The notes under the pieces: model-generated
What the model was told of the DNA's origin: nothing
Databases searched by the model: none
Seen by the model: the letters and a program-made list of their open reading frames with translations, nothing else
Part shown: positions 43,789 through 54,560 of the stretch, in pieces
Layout: each line of letters begins with the position of its first letter
How positions within the stretch are numbered: the stretch's first letter is position 1
Translations under genes and position numbers: made by a program
Source of the DNA: Tannerella sp.
Lineage (GTDB): Bacteria; Bacteroidota; Bacteroidia; Bacteroidales; Tannerellaceae
DNA: 64,000 bases
Direction: 5' to 3'
NCBI GenBank assembly: GCA_031285565.1
Contig: JAITVY010000117.1
Location: 17,293 to 81,292, forward strand

Positions 43789-45939
43789 ATGTCTGAAGCT
43801 GAAAATAATAAAGGGAAAATGCCGGGTAACAACCAGATTCTGGGGCGTTATGCGATAGTTCTTGCTTTGTTGTCCCTGGTTATTATCGGAATTGTATTTT
43901 TTACATTTAAAGTTGCATTTAAAGAAAAAGGTCAATGGGAAAAGCTTGAGCAGGGCTTGCAGAAACCAAGTACACAAATAAATGCTGCGCGGGGTAATAT
44001 TTATTCTGCAGAAGGCAAATTAATGGCAACAAATGTTCCCTACTACTATCTTTATATAGACTTCAAAGCAGAAGGTTTTAATGTGGATACGTTTTTGAAT
44101 TCGAAAACGAATGGTATCGATTCATTATCCCATTATTTATCAAAGAAGTTAAAAGATCGTACTCCGGCAGGATATAAGGCTCATTTGAAAGCCGGATTAA
44201 AATCAAAAAGCCGTGAATTTGAGGTGTCCAAAAAGCGTGTTACTTATCTTGATTTGAAAGATATTAGTAGGTTCCCGTATTTTCGCAGAGGTAGAAACAG
44301 GAGTGGATTTTATACAAAAGAGATCGTTTCCAGGCAAAAACTTTTCGGATCGTTGGCTTCGCGTACTATCGGAGATATAAGAACCGAGTTTTATGACGGG
44401 TATTCGAAAGGCCGGCATGGATTGGAATTACAATATGACTCTTTGTTGCGGGGTGAAACAGGACTCCGAACACTTGTTAAAGTTGGAACCGGATGGACCA
44501 ATGTGATATTGGAGGATCCTGTCAGCGGATATGATATACATACAACTATTGATATTCAAATTCAGGATTTTACCGAAAAGGCTTTATCAGATAAATTAAA
44601 AGAAATTGATGCGGAATCAGGTACTGCAGTCATAATGGATGTTCATACCGGTGAGATTAAAGCAATTTCTAATTTAACCCGTATTCGTAGTGGGGTTTAT
44701 GCTGAAATAAAAAACCATGCCATTGCAGATGAGATTGAGCCGGGATCTACATTTAAAGTGGCTTCTATGATGGTGGCTTTGGAAGATAAAGTGTGTTCGC
44801 CTGATGAAATAGTAGATACAGGTAATGGAGTGTATACTTATATGAGAAATAATATTGTGGACCATAATGCGAACAAAGGAGGTTATCACCAGATAACTGT
44901 TGCTCAATCCATATGGTATTCTTCCAATATTGGTGTTGCAAAAGTGATTCTGCGGGGATATGGGCAGGACCCTCAAAAGTTTGTTGATGGTCTTTCGCGG
45001 ATTGGTCTTGAGGAGGATCTGAAGATTGAGATTCCGGGAGCGGGACGGGCAAAAATCCGGAAACCGGGGGATCGTCAATGGTCAAAAACAACACTACCCT
45101 GGATGTCTTTTGGATATGAAGTACAGATACCACCGATATATACACTCGCTTTTTTTAATGCGATTGCTAACGATGGCAAAATGATCCGTCCGATCTTTGT
45201 TAAAGAAATCTGTGAGGATGGAAAGACGGTAGAACGATTTACAACAGAAGTTATACGTTCAGCCATATGTTCGCGTGAGACATTGGATCTTATTAAAGAT
45301 ATGCTTGTTAATGTTGTTGAAAAAGGAACAGGCTCACCGGTTCATTCGGATGTCGTTTCGATTGCCGGCAAAACAGGAACCTCCCAAATTGCCGTAGGAG
45401 GTGGATTTCAGTCACATAATGTTTCTTTTTGCGGTTATTTCCCGGCTGAAAAGCCTCAATATACAGGCATAGTGGTTGTTCGTCGCCCACGTATCGGATA
45501 TCCGTCGGGAGGAACAATGTCAGGTGGCGTATTTAAAACAATAGCCGAAAAAGTATATTCGCATCAGGTAAAACTGGATATCCGTACTATTGACAACGAT
45601 TCGGCAAAAGTAGAAATACCTGAGGTGAAAAATGGAGATACAAAATCATTAAAGTTTGTATTGAATGAGTTAAATATTAAAACAAAATTAGATCAGATCT
45701 CAACCGATTATGTGTTGGGTGAACAAAATAACAACGCTCTGGAAGTGAAAGAGCTTAATGTACAGAAAGGGCTGGTGCCACGTGTGATAGGCATGGGCGC
45801 TAAGGATGCAGTGTATCTATTGGAAAATAGTGGATTACGCGTGAATTTTTCCGGCAAGGGGAAAGTAATATCTCAGTCTATTGCACCCGGACAGCGAGTA
45901 ACGAAAGGACAAACAGTTTTGATTGTTTTAAAAGATTAA
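43789..45939 (+). CDS. ftsI: Peptidoglycan transpeptidase FtsI (PBP3-like) with PASTA domain
   Basis: A 716-residue division-specific class B penicillin-binding protein. Membrane helix at about residues 22-42; N-terminal dimerisation domain; transpeptidase domain with active-site Ser320 in STFK, the SSN motif (in WYSSNIGV) and KTGT (in IAGKTGTSQIA). The last 60 residues, LVPRVIGMGAKDAVYLLE to the C-terminus, form one PASTA domain. It crosslinks septal peptidoglycan together with FtsW. The start lies two bases after ftsL. Confidence 0.95.
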   Translation: MSEAENNKGKMPGNNQILGRYAIVLALLSLVIIGIVFFTFKVAFKEKGQWEKLEQGLQKPSTQINAARGNIYSAEGKLMATNVPYYYLYIDFKAEGFNVDTFLNSKTNGIDSLSHYLSKKLKDRTPAGYKAHLKAGLKSKSREFEVSKKRVTYLDLKDISRFPYFRRGRNRSGFYTKEIVSRQKLFGSLASRTIGDIRTEFYDGYSKGRHGLELQYDSLLRGETGLRTLVKVGTGWTNVILEDPVSGYDIHTTIDIQIQDFTEKALSDKLKEIDAESGTAVIMDVHTGEIKAISNLTRIRSGVYAEIKNHAIADEIEPGSTFKVASMMVALEDKVCSPDEIVDTGNGVYTYMRNNIVDHNANKGGYHQITVAQSIWYSSNIGVAKVILRGYGQDPQKFVDGLSRIGLEEDLKIEIPGAGRAKIRKPGDRQWSKTTLPWMSFGYEVQIPPIYTLAFFNAIANDGKMIRPIFVKEICEDGKTVERFTTEVIRSAICSRETLDLIKDMLVNVVEKGTGSPVHSDVVSIAGKTGTSQIAVGGGFQSHNVSFCGYFPAEKPQYTGIVVVRRPRIGYPSGGTMSGGVFKTIAEKVYSHQVKLDIRTIDNDSAKVEIPEVKNGDTKSLKFVLNELNIKTKLDQISTDYVLGEQNNNALEVKELNVQKGLVPRVIGMGAKDAVYLLENSGLRVNFSGKGKVISQSIAPGQRVTKGQTVLIVLKD

Positions 45940-45942
45940 GAA

Positions 45943-47403
45943 ATGAATTTATCAGAGTTGATAGCCGGTATTCCGGTAAAAGAGAAGAATTCAGGCAATG
46001 CAGATATTGTAATTTCCGGTATTCAATCGGATTCCAGAAAGGTGGAAGCTGGTGTTCTTTTTGTTGCAGTTAAAGGAGAAACGGTTGATGGTCATGATTA
46101 TATCGAAGCAGCAATTGAAAAAGGAGCTTCTGCAGTCGTATGTGAACAAATACCTGGGTCGATAAAGGGTTATGACAATTTTATTGTCGTGAATGACTCG
46201 TCGGACGCTTTAGGGCAATTATTGGATATATGGTTTGATCATCCATCGAAAAAAATGACGTTGGTTGGGGTAACCGGAACAAATGGAAAAACAACGATTG
46301 CCACTTTATTATATGAGCTTTTTCGAAAACTGGGATATAAAGCCGGATTATTATCTACTGTTTGCAATTATATAAATGATGAGGCTATACCAACCAGTCA
46401 TACAACGCCTGATGCTATAACGCTTCAGACATTATTGGCAAATATGGTTGAAGCTGGATGCGAGTATGCTTTTATGGAGGTTAGTTCGCATGCTGTAGCT
46501 CAGAAACGAATCAGCGGATTAACGTTTCAGGGAGGTGTTTTCACTAATCTGACCCGTGATCATTTGGATTATCATCATACTGTTGATAATTATTTGAAAG
46601 CGAAAAAGAAGTTTTTTGATGATTTGCCGGATACTGCATTTGCTTTGACGAATACTGATGATAAATCCGGATTGGTGATGCTGCAAAATACAGCTGCACG
46701 AAAATTAACTTATTCGTTGCATACAATAGCAGATTTTAAAGGAAAGATAATAGAATCTCATTTGGATGGAACAGAAATGCAGATTGACGGAAAGGATATC
46801 TATGTTCATTTTGTAGGACGTTTCAATGCCTATAATTTGTTAGCGGTTTATGGTACAGCTATAGCATTAGGTGAAGAAGTGGAGGATGTTTTGATTGCTC
46901 TTAGTACATTGCATTCTGTTTCAGGACGATTTGAAACGATTCATTCCTCGTTGGGTTACACTGCAATAGTGGATTATGCACATACTCCGGACGCATTAAC
47001 AAATGTCTTGACTGGTATCCGGGATGTACTGAGTGGAGGAGGCCGTATTATAACGGTTGTGGGTGCCGGAGGTAACCGGGATAAGGGAAAACGTCCTTTA
47101 ATGGCTAAAGAAGCAACCAAATACAGCGATCTTGTAATCTTAACTTCGGATAATCCGCGTTTTGAAGAGCCGGATGCGATTATTCAGGATATGGCGGCCG
47201 GATTAAGTAAAAGTGATCAGGAGCGTACGCTTTGTATTACAGATCGTGCGCAGGCTATTAAAACATCTGTTCAATTGGCAAAGAAAGGTGATGTGATTCT
47301 GATTGCAGGAAAAGGGCATGAAGATTATCAGGAAGTGAAAGGCGTTAAGCATCATTTTGATGATCGTGAGGTAGTTAGACTGATTTTTGAAACACAACAA
47401 TAA
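45943..47403 (+). CDS. murE: UDP-N-acetylmuramoyl-L-alanyl-D-glutamate ligase
   Basis: A 486-residue cytoplasmic Mur ligase adding the third residue of the stem peptide. The P-loop GVTGTNGKTT is at about residues 105-114, the HTPDAL segment near 346, and DNPRFEEPD near 404. The DNPR motif is characteristic of the meso-diaminopimelate type, so the third residue is expected to be meso-A2pm. It follows ftsI after three bases. Confidence 0.96.
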   Translation: MNLSELIAGIPVKEKNSGNADIVISGIQSDSRKVEAGVLFVAVKGETVDGHDYIEAAIEKGASAVVCEQIPGSIKGYDNFIVVNDSSDALGQLLDIWFDHPSKKMTLVGVTGTNGKTTIATLLYELFRKLGYKAGLLSTVCNYINDEAIPTSHTTPDAITLQTLLANMVEAGCEYAFMEVSSHAVAQKRISGLTFQGGVFTNLTRDHLDYHHTVDNYLKAKKKFFDDLPDTAFALTNTDDKSGLVMLQNTAARKLTYSLHTIADFKGKIIESHLDGTEMQIDGKDIYVHFVGRFNAYNLLAVYGTAIALGEEVEDVLIALSTLHSVSGRFETIHSSLGYTAIVDYAHTPDALTNVLTGIRDVLSGGGRIITVVGAGGNRDKGKRPLMAKEATKYSDLVILTSDNPRFEEPDAIIQDMAAGLSKSDQERTLCITDRAQAIKTSVQLAKKGDVILIAGKGHEDYQEVKGVKHHFDDREVVRLIFETQQ

Positions 47404-47408
47404 AAAAT

Positions 47409-48674
47409 ATGTTATACGATCTGTTTCTTTATTTGGATCAAATTGATTTTCCGGGAGCCGGAATGTTTAAATACATTTCGTTTCGAGCTATTTTGGCGTT
47501 AGTTCTTTCGCTTTTTATATCAACTACGATTGGGCGGCGTATCATTGATAAATTAAGACAGAAACAAATCGGAGAAACAGTTCGGGAACTTGGACTTGAA
47601 GGCCAATTGAGTAAAAAGGGTACACCGACTATGGGAGGTATTATAATTATAATTGCCATTATTGTACCTGTTCTTCTTTTTACCCGTCTGAATAATATTT
47701 ATGTGATTATAATGCTGATCACTACCATTTGGTTAGGGTCGTTGGGCTTTGCAGATGATTATATAAAAGTATTCAAAAAAAATAAAGAAGGATTGCGGGG
47801 GCATTTTAAGATTGTTGCACAAGTCGGCCTTGGATTGATCGTAGGTTTGATTCTTTTTTTCAGTCCTGAAGTTGTAATTCATGAAAATACGGAAGTGCGT
47901 AATGAAATTGAGAATGTGATTGAGGATGTTCATTATCATACCGAAAAAACAAAGTCTGCTATCACAACTATTCCTTTCGTAAAAAATAATAACTTTGATT
48001 ATGCCTGGCTGGCTTCCTGGGCAGGAGATTATACACGGCAAGCAACCTGTGTTATTTTTATAATAGTTGTTATTTTTATTGTGACAGCCGTTTCGAATGG
48101 GGCGAATCTAACTGACGGCCTTGACGGGTTAGCGGCAGGAAGCTCTGCCATTATCGGGGTTGCATTGGGTATTTTGGCTTATACATCTTCGCATATTGAG
48201 TTCGCTTCGTTTCTGAATATAATGTTTATACCTGGTGCGCAGGAGCTGGTTATATTTGCCTGTGCTTTTATCGGGGCAACTATCGGTTTCCTTTGGTATA
48301 ATGCATATCCGGCGCAAGTATTTATGGGTGATACCGGTAGCCTGACTCTTGGCGGTATTATTGCTGTATTTGCCATTATTATCCGGAAAGAACTGTTAAT
48401 CCCAATTCTTTGTGGAATATTTTTGGCGGAAAGTTTTTCTGTGATAATACAAGTATTTTATTTTAAGTATACGAAGCGGAAATATGGCGAAGGAAAACGT
48501 ATATTTAAAATGACCCCTTTGCATCATCATTTTCAAAAACCTGGTAATGCCGGTATCTCGGCTATTATCCAGAAACCGTTTAATGTTGTGCCGGAATCAA
48601 AGATTGTAGTCAGGTTCTGGCTTATAGGAATTATTCTGGCAGCAATAGCCTTGATTACATTGAAAGTAAGATAA
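47409..48674 (+). CDS. mraY: Phospho-N-acetylmuramoyl-pentapeptide transferase
   Basis: A 421-residue polytopic inner-membrane enzyme that forms lipid I from UDP-MurNAc-pentapeptide and undecaprenyl phosphate. The signatures LGFADDYIKVFKKNKEG, LTDGLDGLAAG and MTPLHHHFQKPG are all present. The loop around residues 155-200 (after FFSPEV) is longer than in Escherichia coli MraY, as is usual in Bacteroidota. Five bases separate it from murE and from murD. Confidence 0.96.
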   Translation: MLYDLFLYLDQIDFPGAGMFKYISFRAILALVLSLFISTTIGRRIIDKLRQKQIGETVRELGLEGQLSKKGTPTMGGIIIIIAIIVPVLLFTRLNNIYVIIMLITTIWLGSLGFADDYIKVFKKNKEGLRGHFKIVAQVGLGLIVGLILFFSPEVVIHENTEVRNEIENVIEDVHYHTEKTKSAITTIPFVKNNNFDYAWLASWAGDYTRQATCVIFIIVVIFIVTAVSNGANLTDGLDGLAAGSSAIIGVALGILAYTSSHIEFASFLNIMFIPGAQELVIFACAFIGATIGFLWYNAYPAQVFMGDTGSLTLGGIIAVFAIIIRKELLIPILCGIFLAESFSVIIQVFYFKYTKRKYGEGKRIFKMTPLHHHFQKPGNAGISAIIQKPFNVVPESKIVVRFWLIGIILAAIALITLKVR

Positions 48675-48679
48675 GTGAA

Positions 48680-50017
48680 ATGAGTAAAAGAATTGTCATA
48701 TTAGGAGCAGGAGAAAGTGGTGTAGGTGCTGCAATCTTGGCAAAGACAAAGGGTTTTGATGTTTTTGTCTCGGATTTCTCTGCTATTCAACCTACATATA
48801 AGGCTTCACTTGATCAGTATGCGATTTGCTGGGAGGAAAGACAGCATACGGAAAAAGATATTTTAAATGCTGATGAAGTTATAAAGAGTCCCGGAATTCC
48901 GGATAAAGCTCCGATAATTCAAAAGATTTTATCGAAAAATATTCCTGTTATTTCCGAAATTGAATTTGCAGGACGATATACAGATGCTAAAATGATATGT
49001 ATTACCGGAAGTAATGGTAAGACTACGACAACCATGTTAATCTACCATATACTTAAAGATGCCGGTTTGGATGTCGGATTAGCCGGAAATGTGGGAAACA
49101 GTCTGGCTTTACAGGTTGCGGAAACTCCGCATGATTATTATGTGTTGGAACTTAGTAGTTTCCAGTTGGATAATATGTATGACTTTAAAGCCGATATTGC
49201 TATATTGTTAAATATAACTCCGGACCATCTGGATCGTTATGAATATAAATTTCAAAATTATATAGATTCAAAATTCCGTATTATCCGGAATCAGACAGAA
49301 AAAGATGTCTTTATTTATTGGAATGATGATCCGGTTATTTCCGGAGAAATACAAAAATGTAACCCAAAAGCTTCATTATATCCTTTTTCGGATGTATATC
49401 ATCCGGGTTTAAAGGGATATATTCGAGATCAACAAATAATAATTGAAACATTAAACGGTATATTTATTATGGACCGGAATAAGCTTTCATTAAAAGGAAC
49501 GCATAACCTGTATAATTCGATGGCTGCAGGTATTGCGTCAAAGATTTTAGATATTCGTGATGAAAATATCCGTGAATCATTAAGTGATTTTACGGGTGTT
49601 GAACATCGATTGGAAGTAGTTACCCGTGTACGGGGTGTTGACTATATTAACGACTCTAAAGCAACAAATGTGAATTCCTGTTGGTATGCTTTACAGAGTA
49701 TCAATACGAAGCTTGTTCTTATTCTGGGGGGGACGGATAAGGGCAATGATTATTCGGAAATTGAAGAACTTGTAAAGAAAAAGGTAAGAGCACTTGTTTT
49801 TTTGGGTCTGAATAATGATCGGTTACATGCATTTTTTGATGGCAAAATAGCGCTGATTGAGGATGCACGTTCTATGGAAGAAGCTGTAAACAAAGCTTAT
49901 CGATTTGCTCAAAAAGGTGATACCGTTTTATTGTCGCCTTGTTGTGCAAGCTTTGATCTTTTTGATAATTATGAAGATCGGGGAAGGCAGTTTAAAGAAT
50001 GTGTACGCAATCTGTAA
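48680..50017 (+). CDS. murD: UDP-N-acetylmuramoylalanine--D-glutamate ligase
   Basis: A 445-residue Mur ligase adding D-glutamate. The N-terminal Rossmann part has VILGAGESGVGAAILA; the P-loop is in CITGSNGKTTTT, and later blocks LNITPDHLDRYE, GVEHRLEVV and NDSKATN match the family. Order and spacing within the cluster are typical. Confidence 0.96.
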   Translation: MSKRIVILGAGESGVGAAILAKTKGFDVFVSDFSAIQPTYKASLDQYAICWEERQHTEKDILNADEVIKSPGIPDKAPIIQKILSKNIPVISEIEFAGRYTDAKMICITGSNGKTTTTMLIYHILKDAGLDVGLAGNVGNSLALQVAETPHDYYVLELSSFQLDNMYDFKADIAILLNITPDHLDRYEYKFQNYIDSKFRIIRNQTEKDVFIYWNDDPVISGEIQKCNPKASLYPFSDVYHPGLKGYIRDQQIIIETLNGIFIMDRNKLSLKGTHNLYNSMAAGIASKILDIRDENIRESLSDFTGVEHRLEVVTRVRGVDYINDSKATNVNSCWYALQSINTKLVLILGGTDKGNDYSEIEELVKKKVRALVFLGLNNDRLHAFFDGKIALIEDARSMEEAVNKAYRFAQKGDTVLLSPCCASFDLFDNYEDRGRQFKECVRNL

Positions 50018-50046
50018 ACCTCTAACATCTCTTAAAAAGATAAGAT

Positions 50047-51345
50047 ATGGAAAAATATTCAGCCAGGGCATTATTTAAAGGAGATATCTCGATTTGGATT
50101 ATCTTTATGCTTCTGTGTTGCTTTTCTCTTGTTGAAGTCTTTAGTGCTACAAGTACGATTGCATATAAACAAGCGAATATCTGGCAACCCATAGTCAGGC
50201 ATGCATCTTATTTATTCATTGGTTTTTTATTTGTGTTAGGATTACCTCACGTGCATTATAAGCATTTTTCACTGGGTATTCTTATGGTTCCTATTTCTAT
50301 AGTATTACTGGGGCTTACTTATATAATGGGGGTAACAACCAATGATGCTTCCAGATGGTTAGTGCTGATGGGGCTCCAGTTTCAGCCTTCTGAGGTTGCT
50401 AAACTGGCTTGTATCATTTATGTTGCTTTTTGGTTAAGTAAACGAAATAAATTATCGGATTCGACTGTCTATAAGATTATCCTATGGGGGGTGGGGACCG
50501 TTTGTGGACTAATATTTTTTGCAAATTTTTCAACTGCATTTTTACTCGGGATGATTTGTTTTTTGATGATGTTCATAGGACAAATTCCATTGAAAAAATT
50601 AGGAAAACTATTGGGCTCGTTGTTTGTGATAGGGCTTATAGGAATTTTGGCCTTGCAGGCATTACCGGAAGAAACGACCAAAAAATATATGCCGCGTCGT
50701 GCACAAACCTGGCAAAATCGTATATCTAATTATCTTGTACCTAAAATACAAGCGGAGGATGAATTGGTTTTACAAGAAAAAGAATATGAAATTACAGATA
50801 GTAATTATCAGGAGAGCCATGCAAAGATTGCAATAGCAAGAGGAGGGGTCTTCGGAAGGCTACCGGGACAAAGTGTGCAACGTGATTTTTTACCTCAGGC
50901 TTATTCTGATTTTATTTATGCAATTATTATAGAAGAAATGGGTATTGTTGGGGGCATTTTTGTCTTATTGCTATATGTCATGTTAATGATACGAGTCGGA
51001 ATTATAGCCAAGCGATGTGAGAAGCTTTTTCCCAAATATTTAGCAATTGGCTGTGGGCTTATGATTGTAGTTCAGGCTTTTATGCATATGGGGATTAATG
51101 TGGGGTTATTTCCTGTGACCGGACAGCCGCTTCCACTAGTAAGTCGTGGAGGTACATCGACTATATTGACTTGTATTTACATTGGAATAATCCTCAGTAT
51201 AAGCCATTATGGAGCAAAAATGAGTGAGGAAGAAGAAAATGAAGATGAAGCAGGAACTTTAGATATAAACAATGAACCGGAAATAATAGGGGACTTTGAA
51301 AATAATCCGGTTTTGGCTATAGAATCAACAGAAACAGAAAGATGA
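50047..51345 (+). CDS. ftsW: Septal peptidoglycan polymerase FtsW
   Basis: A 432-residue SEDS-family membrane protein with about ten helices. Landmarks: the FQPSEVAKLACI segment, SDFIYAIIIEEMG and the PLPLVSRGGTSTI motif near the end. It polymerises septal glycan from lipid II, partnered by FtsI. A charged cytoplasmic tail (EEEENEDEAGTLD and beyond) of about 50 residues follows the last helix. It overlaps murG by four bases (ATGA at 51342). Confidence 0.95.
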   Translation: MEKYSARALFKGDISIWIIFMLLCCFSLVEVFSATSTIAYKQANIWQPIVRHASYLFIGFLFVLGLPHVHYKHFSLGILMVPISIVLLGLTYIMGVTTNDASRWLVLMGLQFQPSEVAKLACIIYVAFWLSKRNKLSDSTVYKIILWGVGTVCGLIFFANFSTAFLLGMICFLMMFIGQIPLKKLGKLLGSLFVIGLIGILALQALPEETTKKYMPRRAQTWQNRISNYLVPKIQAEDELVLQEKEYEITDSNYQESHAKIAIARGGVFGRLPGQSVQRDFLPQAYSDFIYAIIIEEMGIVGGIFVLLLYVMLMIRVGIIAKRCEKLFPKYLAIGCGLMIVVQAFMHMGINVGLFPVTGQPLPLVSRGGTSTILTCIYIGIILSISHYGAKMSEEEENEDEAGTLDINNEPEIIGDFENNPVLAIESTETER

Positions 51346-52448
51346 ATCCTTATCGAATAGTCATAAGCGGAGGTGGAACGGGTGGACATATCTTCCCGGC
51401 GATATCTATTGCAAATACTTTCAAAGAGCGTTATTCGGATGCGGAAATATTATTTGTGGGTGCGAATGACCGGATGGAAATGGAACGGGTACCTGCTGCC
51501 GGATATAAAATTGTAGGGCTTTCGGTGAGTGGTTTTAATCGTAGTAATAAGCTAAAGAATATAAGTATAGTATGGAAATTGTTTAAGAGTTTAAGTAAGG
51601 CGAAAAAACTCTTACGTGAATTTAAACCTGATGCCGTTATTGGAGTAGGAGGGTATGCCAGTGGACCGACTTTGTGGGCTGCGACCTTTTTGGGTATCCC
51701 GACATTGATTCAGGAGCAGAATTCTTATGCGGGTATTACCAATAAACTGTTGGGTAAGCGCGTATCAAAAATCTGTGTAGCATATGAAGGGATGGAACGT
51801 TTTTTCCCTTCTCAGAATATAATTTTGACGGGAAATCCAATTCGTAAAGATTTGGAAGTGGCTTTGGACGTAAAAGAAGATGCAATGGCATACTTCAATT
51901 TATCTTTATTAAAGAAAACCGTATTGATTATTGGAGGAAGTTTAGGAGCCCGGTCTATTAATAACGGAATATTAAAAGGGTTACAACAATTATTTGATAA
52001 CGATATACAGGTGATCTGGCAAACGGGTAAGTTTTATTACGAATCAATCAAACAACAAGTTGCACAAATTGATACAAAAGGATTATTGTGGTATGGAGAT
52101 TTTATATCCCGTATGGATTATGCGTATGTTGCTGCAGATTTGGTTGTCTCCCGTGCAGGAGCAAGTTCTATATCGGAACTTTGTGTGCTGAAAAAGCCGG
52201 CCATATTGGTGCCTTCTCCGAATGTTGCCGAAGATCATCAAACAAAAAATGCGTTAGCGATTGTCGATAAGGATGCTGCTATGATGATTGCCGATAAAGA
52301 CGTTGAAGCATTATTAGTGGAAACAATTATAGATTTGTTACAAGATACGGAAAAACTTCATGCTTTTAGTGAGCATATAGGGTTGTTGGCAAAACCCCGA
52401 AGCGCTGAAAGCATAGTGGATGAGATTGAGAAAATAATAAAGAAGTGA
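51342..52448 (+). CDS. murG: Lipid II synthase MurG
   Basis: A 368-residue peripheral membrane glycosyltransferase that adds GlcNAc to lipid I. N-terminal SGGGTGGHIFPAISIA, IGVGGYASGP, GNPIRKDLE, and the SRAGASSISELCVLKKPAILVPSP block mark both halves of the GT-B fold. Coupled to ftsW by an ATGA overlap, and its stop touches the start region of murC. Confidence 0.96.
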   Translation: MNPYRIVISGGGTGGHIFPAISIANTFKERYSDAEILFVGANDRMEMERVPAAGYKIVGLSVSGFNRSNKLKNISIVWKLFKSLSKAKKLLREFKPDAVIGVGGYASGPTLWAATFLGIPTLIQEQNSYAGITNKLLGKRVSKICVAYEGMERFFPSQNIILTGNPIRKDLEVALDVKEDAMAYFNLSLLKKTVLIIGGSLGARSINNGILKGLQQLFDNDIQVIWQTGKFYYESIKQQVAQIDTKGLLWYGDFISRMDYAYVAADLVVSRAGASSISELCVLKKPAILVPSPNVAEDHQTKNALAIVDKDAAMMIADKDVEALLVETIIDLLQDTEKLHAFSEHIGLLAKPRSAESIVDEIEKIIKK

Positions 52449-52450
52449 GT

Positions 52451-53830
52451 ATGAATTTACAGCATATACAATCTGTTTATTTTATAGGAGCCGGAGGTAT
52501 TGGAATGAGTGCGTTGGTTCGTTATTTTTTATCGAAAGGAATGAATGTGGCTGGTTATGACCGGACGAAATCTCCTTTAACGGAACAATTGATAAAAGAA
52601 GGGGCTGTTGTCCATTATACAGATGATGTATGTTTGATTTCGGAATCATTTAAAAACAAGACAAATACCTTGGTTGTATACACACCGGCAGTACCGGCAG
52701 ATCATTCGGAGCTGGCATATTTCCGGACAGAAGGATTTGACATTTTAAAGCGTTCGCAGGTTTTGGGGATGATAACGAAATCTTCACTGGGAATTTGTAT
52801 TGCCGGTACACATGGTAAAACAACGACATCGTCTATAGCAGCGCATTTGTTTAAACAGTCATCCGTAGATTGTAATGCCTTTTTGGGAGGAATCCTGAAA
52901 AACTATAAGAGTAACCTGTTATTGTCTGATCATAGCGATTTCGTTGTTATTGAGGCTGACGAATATGATCGTTCTTTTCATCAGCTGACTCCATATATGG
53001 CAGTTATTACATCAGCAGATCCTGATCATCTGGATATCTATGGAACACCGGAAGCGTATAGGGAAAGTTTTGAAGTGTTTACATCGTTAATTCGTCCGGA
53101 TGGTGTATTGGTCATGAAGTATGGAATAAATATAAGTCCGCGGTTACAACCCGGTGGGAAATTATATACATACTCAGCGGAGAATGAAAAGGCGGATTTC
53201 TATGCTAAAAATATTCGTATCTCAAATGGTGAAATCCGGTTTGATTTTGTGGGTCCGTCTGTCTTGATTGCAGATATTCAATTAGGAGTACCGATAAAGG
53301 TAAATATAGAAAATAGTATTGCTGCAATTGCATTAGCATGCCTGAATGGCGTTAAGCCGCATGAAATCAAGGATGCTATGAAGTCGTTTGCCGGTCCGGA
53401 ACGACGCTTTGATTTTCATCTGAAAAAGGATAATATCGTATTGATAGATGACTATGCACATCATCCTGAAGAATTGAAAAACAGTATCCTTTCGGTAAAA
53501 GAATTATATCCCGGGAGAAAAGTGACAGGGATTTTTCAACCTCACCTTTATTCACGGACACGAGATTTTGCTGCCGAATTTGCTGCAAGTCTTTCGTCTT
53601 TGGATGAGTTGATCTTACTGGACATTTATCCTGCACGCGAAGAGCCCATACCCGGAGTTTCTTCTGCTATTATTTTAGATCGGGTAACTATTCAGAATAA
53701 GAAATTATGTACAAAAGAGCAGTTGCCTGAGTTAATCAGAGACGGTTCATATGATATTGTATTAATGCTTGGGGCCGGAGACATAGATCGTCTTGTCGAG
53801 CCAGTAAAAAGGATATTGGAAGATAAATGA
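52451..53830 (+). CDS. murC: UDP-N-acetylmuramate--L-alanine ligase
   Basis: A 459-residue Mur ligase adding the first stem residue. N-terminal FIGAGGIGMSALVRYFLSKG, P-loop GTHGKTTTSS, then EADEYDRSF, and HHPEELKNSI. ATG 52451 is preferred; a GTG at 52445 overlapping the murG stop is possible. It overlaps ftsQ by four bases. Confidence 0.96.
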   Translation: MNLQHIQSVYFIGAGGIGMSALVRYFLSKGMNVAGYDRTKSPLTEQLIKEGAVVHYTDDVCLISESFKNKTNTLVVYTPAVPADHSELAYFRTEGFDILKRSQVLGMITKSSLGICIAGTHGKTTTSSIAAHLFKQSSVDCNAFLGGILKNYKSNLLLSDHSDFVVIEADEYDRSFHQLTPYMAVITSADPDHLDIYGTPEAYRESFEVFTSLIRPDGVLVMKYGINISPRLQPGGKLYTYSAENEKADFYAKNIRISNGEIRFDFVGPSVLIADIQLGVPIKVNIENSIAAIALACLNGVKPHEIKDAMKSFAGPERRFDFHLKKDNIVLIDDYAHHPEELKNSILSVKELYPGRKVTGIFQPHLYSRTRDFAAEFAASLSSLDELILLDIYPAREEPIPGVSSAIILDRVTIQNKKLCTKEQLPELIRDGSYDIVLMLGAGDIDRLVEPVKRILEDK

Positions 53831-54555
53831 AAAAAATATTATCTGTTATAATCGCCTTACTTCTTTTAGGCTATCTGTTTTTCGCTGTTTTTATAACGAA
53901 TGACAGAAAGCAGGATGCGGTTTGCCACGAGGTATTTGTGGTAATAAAGGATAGTACGGAGCGGAATTTTATAGATGAGAAAGATATCATTGATCTTTTA
54001 AAAAATGCGAATATTCATCTGGTAAACCAGCCGACCTCCGAAATAAATACTGAGGCTGTCAAACAACAGGTTCTTAGTAATGAATTAATTGCAAGCGCAA
54101 ACGTCTATAAAACACCTTCGGGAAATATTAAGATTGAGATTACACAAAAAATGCCTATCTTGCGGGTATTTAGTGGACAAGAAAGTTATTATGTAGATGA
54201 ATACGGAAGCGTTATGCCGGCAAATTTCCGGTATGCAACTTATTTACCAATTGCGAACGGGCAAGTAGAAAAATCGTTAGCAACGACTGATTTATACGAA
54301 TTTGCACTATTTTTGCATAAACATAATTTCTGGAATAATCAAATTGAACAAATTTATGTTTATCCGAATAAAGAAGTTGAATTAATTCCAAGGGTGGGTG
54401 ACCATCGAATCGTTTTGGGTGATTTTGAAGATTTTAAAGAAAAAATGAATAAATTGCAGCTTTTTTATGAACAAGCAATCCCTAAATTAGGTTGGGATAA
54501 ATATAGAGTTATTAATCTAAGTTATAAAAATCAGATTGTCTGTACAAAAAAATAA
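53827..54555 (+). CDS. ftsQ: Cell division protein FtsQ-like
   Basis: A 242-residue bitopic protein with a short cytoplasmic N-terminus, a membrane helix at residues 4-25, a POTRA-like domain (about 38-110, including IEITQKMPILRV) and a C-terminal beta domain. FtsQ connects the early division proteins to the septal synthases. Sequence conservation is low, so the call rests on architecture plus its position between murC and ftsA. Confidence 0.88.
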   Translation: MKKILSVIIALLLLGYLFFAVFITNDRKQDAVCHEVFVVIKDSTERNFIDEKDIIDLLKNANIHLVNQPTSEINTEAVKQQVLSNELIASANVYKTPSGNIKIEITQKMPILRVFSGQESYYVDEYGSVMPANFRYATYLPIANGQVEKSLATTDLYEFALFLHKHNFWNNQIEQIYVYPNKEVELIPRVGDHRIVLGDFEDFKEKMNKLQLFYEQAIPKLGWDKYRVINLSYKNQIVCTKK

Positions 54556-54560
54556 CATAT